The notes under the pieces were generated by a model that was given only the letters and a program-made list of their open reading frames with translations, was not told the DNA's origin and made no database searches. This document shows positions 12,157-22,260 of a stretch of DNA of 64,000 bases, piece by piece; position 1 is the first letter of the stretch; each line of letters begins with the position of its first letter. The translations under genes and the position numbers were made by a program. This DNA is from Pisaster brevispinus (taxonomy: Eukaryota; Echinodermata; Asteroidea; Forcipulatida; Asteriidae): assembly GCA_023634235.1 (NCBI GenBank), contig JAMKCF010000001.1, positions 4,219,140 to 4,283,139 of the forward strand. The letters are read 5' to 3'.

Positions 12157-12728
12157 AACATTTACTTTTTAGCATAATAGTTGTATCAATTTGACCAAGT
12201 TTGTGTTCTTTCTTGTTCCCTCATATTTATGGGGTAAACTAGTGTATTACTTATTTTGGTATTAATGTGCGTCCCTGTGTAGTCGTGCAAGCCTCCTTCC
12301 AAAAACTTGCACCCGCGGGTTATTTGTCGTTTTTATAGGTTGCATTTGGTACGGTTTAGTTTCTGTTTTATTTGTGCGTTTTTTTTTGGTGTTTTTTTGG
12401 GGGGTTGGGTTTTTTGTCTTTTTGGTTTTGGGTGTTTCTTCTGGTTTTTGTGGGTCATTTTTCACTTTTTTTTCGGCTTTTTCTATTTTTTGCATTACAT
12501 GAAACTCGGGTTCATTATGTTAAAAAATGCTTTTGTGATCTCATTCTTCTTCAAAGAATTGTTCGTAGAAACCAAACATGTTCCCATTTCATACCCAATT
12601 CATTTATTCCCTGTGGAATGTTTTGTTTAATTGAATACAAAGGGCTTCAAAACAAAGTCATTTCTCTCGTATTTAAAGTTTTGTTATTATGTCACCCCCT
12701 TTTCTGCACTAAATAAAGTATGTGAATA
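12157..12728 (+). other. LINE inter-ORF region, T-rich
   Basis: Separates ORF1 and ORF2 of the LINE. Strongly T- and G-rich between 12310 and 12500. The ORFs here are compositional (Phe/Gly/Leu rich) and are not genes. Confidence 0.7.
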
Positions 12729-15700
12729 ATGCAAAGAACTGGACAGTCCATGCGTTTAAATAACTTATCCATTGCCTCCATGAATTGCCGTGGTCTAGCC
12801 GACCACTTAAAACGGAGGGATGTCTTAATTTAGTTGAGGTCCAAGCAGTACTCTATATATTGTCTTCAAGACATTCATTGTGCCGATTATATGAAAGACA
12901 GATTCAGAGCCGAGTGGGGGCTAGAATGTTACTTCTGTTCTTATAAAAGCAATGCAAGAGGCGTGGCTATCTTGTTTAACAATACTTTTGATTTTAAAAT
13001 TCTTGGGTCGAATTTCGATGCAAATGGAAATTTGTTAGCTCTTAATTTGGAAACTCAAGACCTTAATATTACTTTGATTAATTTGTATGGTCCAAATAAG
13101 GATGATTCAGACTTTTCTGATAATATTAATAATATCGTGTCTGATTTTGATAATCCTCATACGATTATTTGCGGTGATTGGAATTTAGTTTTGGATAGTA
13201 GTTTAGACTGTGAAAACTACCTTCATAACAATAATCCTTTAGCCAGGAATAGTGTGCATGGTATATGTAGAGATCTCGATCTGGTTGACCCATGGCGGGT
13301 TCAAAATGAAAATATTAGAAGATATACATGGAGACAACACTCTACACTAAAACAGTCCAGGCTGGACTTCTTTTTAATTTCGTCAGAGCTGAATTACAAT
13401 CTTGTTTCTTGTGACATAAAGCCAGGTTACCGGACTGACCACTCACTAATCGATATTCAATTTGATTCTAACCAGATCGATAGAGAACCCGGTTATTGGA
13501 AATTTAATAATTCGTTTCTTACAGATAAAGTATATGTTGAGCAGGTTAAGAAAGTAATAAGCGAGGTTGTCGAAACATACGCTGCCTCACCATATCGGCG
13601 CCCAAATTTACACACAGTTCATCCTATAGATTTCTTTTTTACGGTTAACGTTCAGCTTTTTTTTTAAATGTTACTGATAGAAATTAGGGCAAAAACAGTT
13701 TCTTATGCTACTTGGAAGAAAAAGAACAGCAGAGTTGAAGAAGTTCGCCTTGAAAACGAAATTAAGGTTTTGTCAGACAAGATAGCCGATGGTGACAACA
13801 GCCTGTTGGATACTTTTAACTCCAACAAGCAAACCTTGTTCAACTTCGTGAAACAAAAATAGACGGTGTTATGGTCAGGTCTAGAACAAGATGGATGGAG
13901 CAGGGTGAAAAACCATCGAAATACTTTCTCAATATGGACAAACGTAATTTCTCTAACAAAACAATTAGTCGTGTTACAAAAGATGATGGTAACGAGCTTA
14001 ACACTTCGTCTGACATCACTAAGGAGGCCGGTTACTTTTATAAGAGTTTGTATTCTGCCTCAAATGAAGTAACTGCTGCCCTTTAAACTCTGACCTGTGT
14101 CCCAGGGGCACGGCGGCGTTTCCCAAAATAAATCTGCAATTAACTCAACGATCTACTGCCCTCTGTTGGCCACATCATACACCATTGGAAAGCTTGTTGT
14201 GTAAGCTTTATAACCATGGTATGGTACCTTGTATCCGATCTGTGTAACAATATATACCAAGCAAAACAGAAACCAAACTTCTTCTTTTTTCAATGTTGTG
14301 TGTGCGTGCAATCATGCATTGACATCGCGTTGAACAGTGTACACGACACAAACGCGGAAGTACAATTTCCGTTCACGTTATCTGAGAAAACAACCCCATT
14401 ATTCTGCTTCAAAATGCCTAAAATTAAGCCAGGAATCATGAGTAGTAGTATCCATACCATCCATAGTTCCAGGACAACATTTGAAGAGGAAGAAATTCTA
14501 GATTTATTGAGTTTTGTTGTCGAAAATAGCGACCTTTATTGTATGGCAAGGAAGATTTGCTGAACGAAGGCATAGATCCAACGGAATTAACTGGTAAATT
14601 ATATTGAGTATTGGATTGTAAACCATCGTTTTGTGATGAAACGTTGATGCTTTTCCTTAATTTTGTCATTGTTATGAAACAATTGTATGTTGTAGTTTTC
14701 AAAAATGCCCTCAAACTTTATTAGCATTTCAGGAAATTTATGAAATTTGCATAAATCATAAAAATAAAAAAAAATAAAAATGAAAATACGAAAATAAAAT
14801 GGCCACCATCTTTTCCCATAAATATTTTGAGTAGTCAAAACATATATCAAATTGTAGCCCCATATGTAAGCTTGGTATATGCAATGGTATATAATGTGAT
14901 TAGGATTATAAGAAGTAAGACATAGTTTTTATTGCAAAACTGCACGACAAACACAATTTACTAAAACAGAACTGAGTGTAAAGGGTTTTAACTGGCAATC
15001 TATTGTTGATAATTCTGAATTTCCAATTCTTTCTAATGTTTTACGTAACAGTATTGAGGGTCCCCTTACTCATAGTGAAATATTAAGTGTTTTAAAGAAC
15101 ACCAAAGATGGGAAGTCGCCAGGCTCTGATGGTTTTAGTTTTGAATTTTACAAGTTTTTCTTCTCAGATCTATCATGGTATTTATTACGTTCTCTTAATT
15201 ACGGCTATGATACTGACAAACTTTCTGTTACTCAGCAATATGGTATTATTACGTTACTACCCAAAGGGGATAAACCTCGCCAGTTTTTAAAGAACTGGAG
15301 GCCTATCTCGCTTTTAAACACTTCCTACAAATTAGCGTCTGGTTGTATAGCAGAGAGACTTAAAACATGTGTCCCGACTTTAATTCATGACAATCAGAGA
15401 GGTTTTCTGCAAGGACGCTATATTGGTGAGAATATTCGTTTAATGATTTGCTTAATTACACGGAGTGTAATACAATTCCTGGTATGTTTTTGTTAATAGA
15501 CTTTGAAAAGGCTTTTGATTCAGTTTCTCATGAATTTATTCTTAAAGTATTGGATAAGTTTAATTTTGGCCCTTCAATACAAAAGTGGTTTCAGGTTTTT
15601 TATAACGGAGCGAAAGCTTCAGTCTTAGTTAATGGATTCCTATCCGAATCCTTTAAAGTAGGCCGTGGCTGTAGACAAGGGGACGGTCTGAGCCCAGCCC

Positions 15701-17361
15701 ATATCTGTTTTTACTGTGCGCAGAAATAATGGGCACGATGATTCGCAGACACAAGATTCTAAAGGGAATTGTAATCGATGTCAAGGAATATAGGCTTTCC
15801 CAGTATGCTGACGATACAGTGTTTTTTTTTTGGACGGTTCACAACGCTCCTTCGATAGAGCCTTTAAATTACTTAAAGATTTTGCTAGTATTTCTGGGCT
15901 TAAGGTAAATATTGAGAAAACTAATGCGGTGTGGATTGGTGGAAATAAGGGACGTCAAAAAGGTCTATGTGATCATCTTAATGTTAACTGGGTCAAACGT
16001 TATGATATCTTTAGAGCCCTCGGCATCGACTTTTCAACCAGCCTTGATAAAATGGTGACTGTTAACTATAACAGAGTGTTAGAATCTACTAAAAGTCTCA
16101 TTGATCAATGGTGTAAAAGAAATCTAACTGTACTTGGGCGTGTCACAGTAGTTAAATCGCTTATTTTATCTAAATTTACTTTCCTTATTTTGTCGCTCCC
16201 TAACCCGCCACCGCATGTTATAAAACATTTAAACAGTGCGCTGTATAAATTTATTTGGAAAGGTGGCGACAGAGTTGCTAGGAACCAAATGATCAAGAAT
16301 TACAGTCTTGGAGGTGTTAAAATGGTAGATTTGAGCTCCTATATTAAGGCTCTTAAGTGTACATGGGTCCGCAGACTTTTGAAAGCGAATGAGACTTGCG
16401 GCTGGTGTAGTTTGTTGTATAAAATTGCTCAAATTCCCAACGTGCTTTTCATAGAAGGTGGTTATTCATGCATTACTCGATCACTCAAAGGGGCCACAAA
16501 ACCAAATCGGTTCTGGGTGGATGTTTTTAATGCTTGGAGTTCCTTTGTACAATGTCATGTTCCAGTTAGCCAGAATGATCTCTACAGGAATGTCCTGTGC
16601 AACAACCACAGCCTGAGTTACAATAGGTAACAAATGTATTTTTTACAATCACTGGTATAACAAAGGGGTTAATTTTGTGAGCGATCTATTGGATGATAAT
16701 GGCACCTTCCTGAGTTTAGATCACTTTAAGTTAAAGTACAGTGTCAAGACAATTTTTTTAGAATACCTTGGAGTCATTAAGGCCCTTAAGAAATCCTTCA
16801 GTAACTTACTTACGGGTGGTACATCTAACACTCCTCATCCTTTTATTCCGTTTAATTTGGAAACAATTTTACAAGATGAAAAAAGGTTCTACTCGGATTT
16901 ACCAAATTATTACGTCTGAAAAAATTGTGGTTAGCAAGTTTATTGATAAATGAAAAAACAAAATTGGGCACCTTTTTCCAACGATCAAAATGATCTGTTT
17001 TCTGCAGTATACCCTTTACAGTTACGTGTGACACAATATTACGGTGGTTCCAATATCGACTGACTCATAGAATACTGGGTACTAATTCTTTGTTGGCTAA
17101 AATTGGGAAAAGGGAGAGCGATTTATGTTCCTTCTGTCATTCTGAGAGTGAAACCCTGATCCACTTATTTTGTACTTGCGAGTTTTCTATGTCATTTTGG
17201 ACTGAAATCATTAGGTGGGTCAAGGATGACCTGGATATAACTGTTTATTTAGACCATGAGGCCAAACTATTCGGTATTCTGAATAAGAAAATGACTGCCC
17301 TTAATTTAGTTCTACTGCTAGGCCGATACCATATTTATAGAATGAAGATGAACGACAGTTA
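12729..17361 (+). pseudogene. LINE ORF2 (endonuclease-reverse transcriptase), broken
   Basis: Begins MQRTGQSM at 12729 and meets TAG at 12831. An APE-type endonuclease follows (12834-13580) with CLQDIHC, CGDWN, SRLDFFLIS and YRTDHSL motifs. After the foreign insert the reverse transcriptase resumes: SPGSDG, LLPKGDKPRQ, NWRPISLLN, LLIDFEKAFDS, GRGCRQGDGLSP and the catalytic YADD at 15804-15815. A T-run right after YADD breaks the frame. The thumb and C-terminal part (FIWKGG, LGGVKMVDL) and a CCHC-like end (CSFCHSESETLIHLFCTC, from about 17120) complete the L1-group order. Several frameshifts near 13665, 13865, 15470, 15710, 15835 and 16630 make it non-functional. Confidence 0.9.
14083..14950. 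mobile_element. Foreign insert inside LINE ORF2, class unknown
   Basis: LINE coding similarity stops after SASNEVTAAL (about 14082) and resumes before GFNWQSIVDN (about 14980). The intervening ~0.87 kb encodes nothing that fits ORF2. AAGCTT with a CATGGTATGGTACC-like stretch near the left side loosely mirrors a segment near 14865-14895 on the right, hinting at a non-autonomous DNA transposon, but ends and target duplication were not settled. Confidence 0.5.
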
Positions 17362-17613
17362 ACCTTCTTTGTTATCATTCAAAAAAGAGCTTAAACGGTA
17401 TTTTCAAATAGAAAAGTTAATTTGCATCACAAATGACAAACTCACCAAATTTAATTTGAAATGGGATATATTCTCTACCCTTTGTAATAAGTAATTTAGT
17501 TTATTTGTTTTCTATTACATTTGTTGTGATTTGCAAGAGGCTGTATGATTTAATGAATAAACGGGGTTTTTTTTCCCCGAGGAAAAAAAAAAAAAAAAAA
17601 AAAAACTTCCTTG

Positions 17614-18070
17614 CACATAGAATGGAATTACATGTACTAAGTTATTCGCACAGCATGGAATAAAAGCTTGCATGTACATTGATGCTAGCTGATGAAAAAA
17701 GTACAACAAAATGTGTGCGTGTACCTCGAAAAGGCAACGATCAGCAAGATGCAGTGTAGAGTCACACACATTGTTTTTCTGCTAACTCTTCTCTACAGCA
17801 TTTTAAAACAATGAAAACGACACTAAACATCAAAACTGTTTCTGACAAACTTAGTTCATTATGACGTCGACGATGTGGAAATGAATTAATTCAAAGTGTA
17901 CTGTGTGAAATTAAATCCAAAGCTCATGAACCATGCAACTGTTTTCGACAATCTTTTAAAGTTCTGAAGAGATACTCAAAGCAAAACTACTCGGAACAAC
18001 TTTATGTTTGTCCACAAACACCTTATTTCTAGTTAATTATGCTTTATTTTAGTTAGTAATTCTCTTGATA
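17614..18070 (+). other. Remaining intron 1 of gene 1
   Basis: Collinear with 25180-25625 of gene 2 intron 1: shared words are AAGTTATTCGCACAGCATGG, CCTCGAAAAGGCAACGATC and AGTAATTCTCTTGATAAA. The match ends at about 18072, where the Gmr1-like element begins; in gene 2 the same point is only ~18 bases before the exon 2 acceptor. Gene 1 therefore lost exon 2 and everything after it at this junction. Confidence 0.85.
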
Positions 18071-20789
18071 AACTTTCGTCTGTAGCTTCGACATCCCCTG
18101 ACCATAACTCCTTGAGGATAGTCATCGGACCACGTACTGTTCTGCCATATAATAACTCGAACGGTGAGAAGCCTAAGCTAGCTTGAGTTGTTTCTCTGTA
18201 TGCAAAGAGCAGAGGGTTAATGAATCTATCCCAGTCTTGGGGACGGTCAACACACATACGTTTCAGCATCTGTTTCAGTGTACCATTGAAACGTTCTACC
18301 AATCCATTACATGCAGGGTGATAGGGTGTTGTCGTAATTTGTTTCAATGACAGAAGTCGGCTTACCTCACGCATGAGATCAGATGTGAATTGAGCCCCCT
18401 GGTCTGTCAACAGCTCCCTCGGGACGCCTACCCTGCTGAAAATATCCACCATTGCCTCCGCTACTCTAGTCGTGTCAATACTTCGAAGAGGTACCGCCTC
18501 TGGATATCTTGTAGCATAGTCAACCACTGTCAAGATGTACCGATGACCTCTGCTAGTGACTGGCTTGATGGGACCCACGATGTCAACAGCAATCCTCTGA
18601 AACGGCGTTTCTATCAGCGGCATGGTACCGAGAGGTACCTTAGTCACCCGTCCTTTGTGGATCGTGCGCTGACAAACATCACATGACCTGCAGAATCTTG
18701 TTATATCAGATTGTAAGCCCGGCCAATAAAAGCTGGTTAAAACTTTGTTAGTGGTTCTTTGAACACCCTGATGTCCACCTAGAATCGACTCATGGGCCAA
18801 GGCCATCACATGTTTACGGAACTTTTCAGGTACAACTAACTGCTTGAGGGGGTCGCCATATTCAACTTTTGGCGAGTTAAATTGTCTATATAACATTCCT
18901 TTGGAGACGTAAAACTTGGTTGTGTTGTTCTTACCGGTTCTTCTCTCTTCGCCCGATGATGCAGACTCTCGCAGACGGTTGAGGCTTGCATCTTTAAGTT
19001 GAGCGGCGGTGAATTCCTCCTTGCAGATTTCAGGAAGTGGTTGTTCTGAAACTTTCATCGGACGGAGAGGCTTCAATTCAGCTTTCCTTTGTGCTCTTGT
19101 CTGTACGGCTTGAGCCTCGTCTGCCGGTCTCTGTTGTGGCATCGCCTCATGAGTGGTTGTCGTTGTAGTGACGATCTCTTTGCTTGCAGTATCCTGTAAC
19201 TGCGAAGGCTCTCTGACACCTGCTATGTTACCGATAATAAGATCATATAAGGGGTTACGCATGCACAGTGCTTCAGTCACACCTGTAAAGAAGGGGGTTT
19301 TCACATGAATATTGGCAACTGGAAATTTGCGAACAGTGCCATCTATAAGATTACACATTTTACTTTCTCCTGTAAACCACTCATTCTTGACCAAATCACT
19401 TCTTACCACTACACCTGAGCATCCGCTGTCTCTAAGGACCTCTGCCTTCTGATCTCCAAGATACCCATCTCGTACTGGCATACTTACATTATCATGTCGG
19501 GTGCATGCAGCGCTCATCAGTATCAGTTCATGGCCACACTTTAGAGTCACGTGGTCTTCATCTACACAGCAACCCTGCAGGCCTTGCCCTGTGACTATAC
19601 ACGCTGCTGTTTTAACAGGAGCTTCATCTCGGAACTGAGGACGGTATGGTGGTCTATCACATCTACATCGGGTGCATTGGTAGGGTAGTGATGATTCTCC
19701 TCTAGTCTCGGTGGGACTGTATTGCTGTGAACCCCAGGACTGTCGCTTTGTGTTTGGAAACTTCATGCCTGCCGTCTTTGTAAATGTCTGAGCTCGTTGC
19801 CGCCTCCTGCAATCACGAGCAATATGCCCTGCCTTCCCGCAAAAAAAACACTCTAATTTTGAGCTGGGAAAAAAACTACCTTTCTCCTTCGGGGTGGTGG
19901 GGCCTTTGTCACCTGTCGTTTTTGGAAATGACGTGAACATTTTTTTAGAGTTAGATGATGGAGATGCAAAACTTGCATTTCTTGCCTCTTGGAACTTTTC
20001 GGCCAGCTCAGCCAATTCATCAATATCTTTCGGTTGTCTTTCTTTGATGAACAATGCCAGTTCCTTACTACTTGCATTAATAAACTGTTCTCTCAACAGC
20101 AGGTCTTTGATGTCCTCATAACTCTTGTGTGCCTTTGCAAGGTCTACCCACCTGGTAAATAGCTTGTCAAGCCTAACAACAAATTGTGGAGCAGTCTCAC
20201 CACTCTCTGCATGTGCACATCGGAACCTTTGACGGAAACCCTCTTGAGTCAGACGATAGCGCTTCAAAAGTGCCGCCTTAAGGACATCGTAGTTCTCTGC
20301 GTCATCAACTGAGATTCTAGAGTATACGTCAAGTGCCTTTCCTTTCAGGAGTGCGCTCAAGTTGATCGCCCAGTTGTCACTGTCCCAACCCTGTGATTTG
20401 GCATAACGCTCAAAACGTTGTAAATAAGAATCAATATCATCCTTACTATCATCAAAGAAAGGCAGTTTGGGCGCACGCGCCTTAACGGAGGAATCACTTG
20501 AAGTACTGTGGTGTTTCTCTAAAGCAACCGACTTAACTTTCAACTGCAATTCCAACAATTCCTTCTCCTGCCTCCGCATCTCAAGTTGGTGTGCCCTTTC
20601 ATCTCTAGCTATAATTTCTTTATCTTTCCTTACCATTGCCTCTTGTTGTCTTCTATCATTATCCATTCTCTCCTTTTCTTCCCTTTCAAGGGCTTCATGT
20701 TCTCTTTCACTTTTGATAAAATCTAATAGGTCCTGTCCACTAAAACCCAAAGATTTACCCAAGTCTGCCAGAACTTTGACAGCAGACAT
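18033..20789 (-). CDS. Gmr1-like Ty3/gypsy Gag-protease-integrase ORF, truncated
   Basis: Uninterrupted 918-codon ORF. Residues 25-90 are a charged, probably coiled-coil segment; 110-270 are a retrotransposon Gag-like helical region; a CCHC knuckle has C314, C317, H322 and C327. An aspartic protease follows with DSG at 454-456 and IIG at 518-520. A linker then leads straight into integrase: H666, H673, C703 and C706 form the zinc-binding domain, and D736, D796 and E832 form the D,D(35)E triad. There is no reverse transcriptase or RNase H between protease and integrase, as expected for Gmr1-type elements, where these follow integrase. Here the ORF stops before them. About the last 13 residues come from host intron sequence, since the same bases occur in gene 2 intron 1 (25600-25620). 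The open frame suggests a recent insertion or truncation. Confidence 0.85.
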   Translation of the reverse strand: MSAVKVLADLGKSLGFSGQDLLDFIKSEREHEALEREEKERMDNDRRQQEAMVRKDKEIIARDERAHQLEMRRQEKELLELQLKVKSVALEKHHSTSSDSSVKARAPKLPFFDDSKDDIDSYLQRFERYAKSQGWDSDNWAINLSALLKGKALDVYSRISVDDAENYDVLKAALLKRYRLTQEGFRQRFRCAHAESGETAPQFVVRLDKLFTRWVDLAKAHKSYEDIKDLLLREQFINASSKELALFIKERQPKDIDELAELAEKFQEARNASFASPSSNSKKMFTSFPKTTGDKGPTTPKEKGSFFPSSKLECFFCGKAGHIARDCRRRQRAQTFTKTAGMKFPNTKRQSWGSQQYSPTETRGESSLPYQCTRCRCDRPPYRPQFRDEAPVKTAACIVTGQGLQGCCVDEDHVTLKCGHELILMSAACTRHDNVSMPVRDGYLGDQKAEVLRDSGCSGVVVRSDLVKNEWFTGESKMCNLIDGTVRKFPVANIHVKTPFFTGVTEALCMRNPLYDLIIGNIAGVREPSQLQDTASKEIVTTTTTTHEAMPQQRPADEAQAVQTRAQRKAELKPLRPMKVSEQPLPEICKEEFTAAQLKDASLNRLRESASSGEERRTGKNNTTKFYVSKGMLYRQFNSPKVEYGDPLKQLVVPEKFRKHVMALAHESILGGHQGVQRTTNKVLTSFYWPGLQSDITRFCRSCDVCQRTIHKGRVTKVPLGTMPLIETPFQRIAVDIVGPIKPVTSRGHRYILTVVDYATRYPEAVPLRSIDTTRVAEAMVDIFSRVGVPRELLTDQGAQFTSDLMREVSRLLSLKQITTTPYHPACNGLVERFNGTLKQMLKRMCVDRPQDWDRFINPLLFAYRETTQASLGFSPFELLYGRTVRGPMTILKELWSGDVEATDESLSRELLTKIKHN

Positions 20790-21083
20790 GGTGCTAACTA
20801 TGACCGACCACCTGAAAACGTCCTAATTGACCAATCCCTAAAACTGAACGCAGCTTTGAGCTCGGCAAAACAGGTCGCAGAATTTGCACGCAAGCATGTC
20901 CCTTCAGTGCACAGCAGTACCAGTTTCAAACAGAGAGCTAGTTTTCGCATTAGCACACATTTTGGTCATCTGCTGTGAGGAGGACATGGACAGATCTCAA
21001 TATTCAATTTAATTAAAACAATCAGTTTTAAATACTAAATCCATTCTCCCGTGCTTGGTAACCGTGGGCTTTTCCTTTTGCAG

Positions 21084-21101
21084 TTCCCGGACAAGCCCCC
21101 A
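21084..21101 (-). other. Primer binding site, tRNA-Pro-like
   Basis: On the - strand TGGGGGCTTGTCCGGGAA lies two bases after a TGACA that can end the LTR. It differs little from the 18-base site complementary to the 3' end of tRNA-Pro that is known from retroviruses, and it precedes the Gag ORF by ~295 bases. Confidence 0.7.
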
Positions 21102-21103
21102 AA

Positions 21104-22258
21104 TGTCAGACTCAACCCGAGATTTAAATTCAGGGAGAGCAGACTTTTATGGAAAATCCACTGGGTTACCACACAGCAAAATAATATTAGCTCAAAACGT
21201 GAGTTGTTGTTCTAAATTGTTTAATTCCACCAAACGTTACATAAATACAATTCTTCACAGGCGGAAACTTTACAAATCTACACTATTTTACATCTTAGTA
21301 ACAACGTCTTTCCAGAGCATGACGATGCTTTAATATGCAATGAGACTATACTATAAGATGCTCGCAAAAAAAATAAAACCCGGTAATGTATCTACTTTAA
21401 GGTCGACCTTGATTTGCCAATTACCACCATGCATGGATTATATTATAGTCTTGGACTATTTTCTAGTAAACCTAAACGTAAAAGATTTAAATATCTTTTA
21501 CAAGTTCGTTCGTACCGCTGTGGGGAGTTCAATCCTCGAACAATAAATATAGTTAGATCCCACCTGTGGGCTCAAGACGGATATCACGCTCTAGTGAATC
21601 CCTTGTCAGCTGCCTGTGGTTCCGTGCGTATCACAGTAGCCGCCTCGTAATTGGTGTCTTTGCTGTGATCAGCTCCTGGGTTTACGCCGACAGGAGCACC
21701 CAATAGGTTTTGCCTTGTATTGTAGATGAAGGTGAAGGAAACAACCTCAAGGCCTCCAACCTCGGTCGGTCATCTAAATAAGTCAGCATCATGGATGTAG
21801 CCTGGCTGTAGGAAATCAATTGGGGAGTATTTGTCCCGTTTCTCACAGCAAACTTGCAGAGTAGAATTAATATCTGCACGGTAATTGCAGCTCAAAAATT
21901 AGAAGTTTTAAATTTGCTATTTTACACCAGACTTTATCACGAAGATAAAACAAATATATGTCTGTGTACTCTCTCTCTCTGCACAAAACGCGGCCACTGC
22001 TGGTGCCCGAAAGGTAAAGAATGCCAAGCATGAGCCCCGCCTTGCCAAAACAAAAGCTCGCTTCTACCCAGCATGCCTTGCACGCAGCACAAGCCATGAC
22101 GCAATAAATATTCAAAACACCCGCGATGAAAGAATAAAAGCAAACAAACAAACCAACCTTTTACCTCGTGTTGTCTATGACCATTTAACCTTGCGGGACG
22201 TGTAAACCTGGAAATTAAACTTGCACTAGTCCACAGTAAGAACAGCATTATTATAACA
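21104..22258 (-). repeat. Probable 5' LTR of the Gmr1-like element
   Basis: The 3' end of the LTR (…TGACA on the - strand) is placed by the adjacent primer binding site. The 5' end is only bounded by the start of the duplicated host block at ~22261; a TGT start near 22255 would fit the usual TG...CA termini but is a guess. No second LTR exists in the window for comparison, and there is no gene in this stretch. Confidence 0.45.
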
Positions 22259-22260
22259 CA

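Larger units (their letters stand above)
11327..17603 (+). mobile_element. L1/Tx1-like LINE, structurally full length but inactive
   Basis: A 6.3-kb non-LTR retrotransposon inserted in intron 1 of gene 1 in the sense orientation. It has a short 5' region, ORF1 (11416-12156), a T-rich inter-ORF region (12157-12728), ORF2 (12729 to about 17361 and beyond), and a 3' UTR with ATGAATAAAC near 17554 before about 20 A residues. A 10-bp target duplication brackets it. Both ORFs carry stops and frameshifts, and a foreign ~0.87-kb insert (about 14083-14950) splits ORF2. The empty site in the paralogous intron shows that it arrived after the duplication of the transporter 5' region. Confidence 0.93.
18072..22258 (-). 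mobile_element. Truncated Gmr1-like LTR retrotransposon
   Basis: Consists of a 5' LTR region (right end), a primer binding site, a leader and the Gag-PR-IN ORF. The 3' part with RT, RNase H and the 3' LTR is absent; the left edge joins directly to intron sequence of gene 1. The right edge is uncertain. The homologous transporter flank starts near 22261, so the LTR may extend that far, but with only one LTR its start cannot be fixed. The element sits exactly between the two copies of the duplicated transporter 5' block. Confidence 0.75.

Noticed and set aside
12307..12716. Phe/Gly/Leu-rich ORFs
   Set aside because: Produced by the T- and G-rich inter-ORF region of the LINE.
21340..21650. Two overlapping short ORFs in the Gmr1-like LTR region
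   Set aside because: No domain, and they lie in what is probably LTR sequence.
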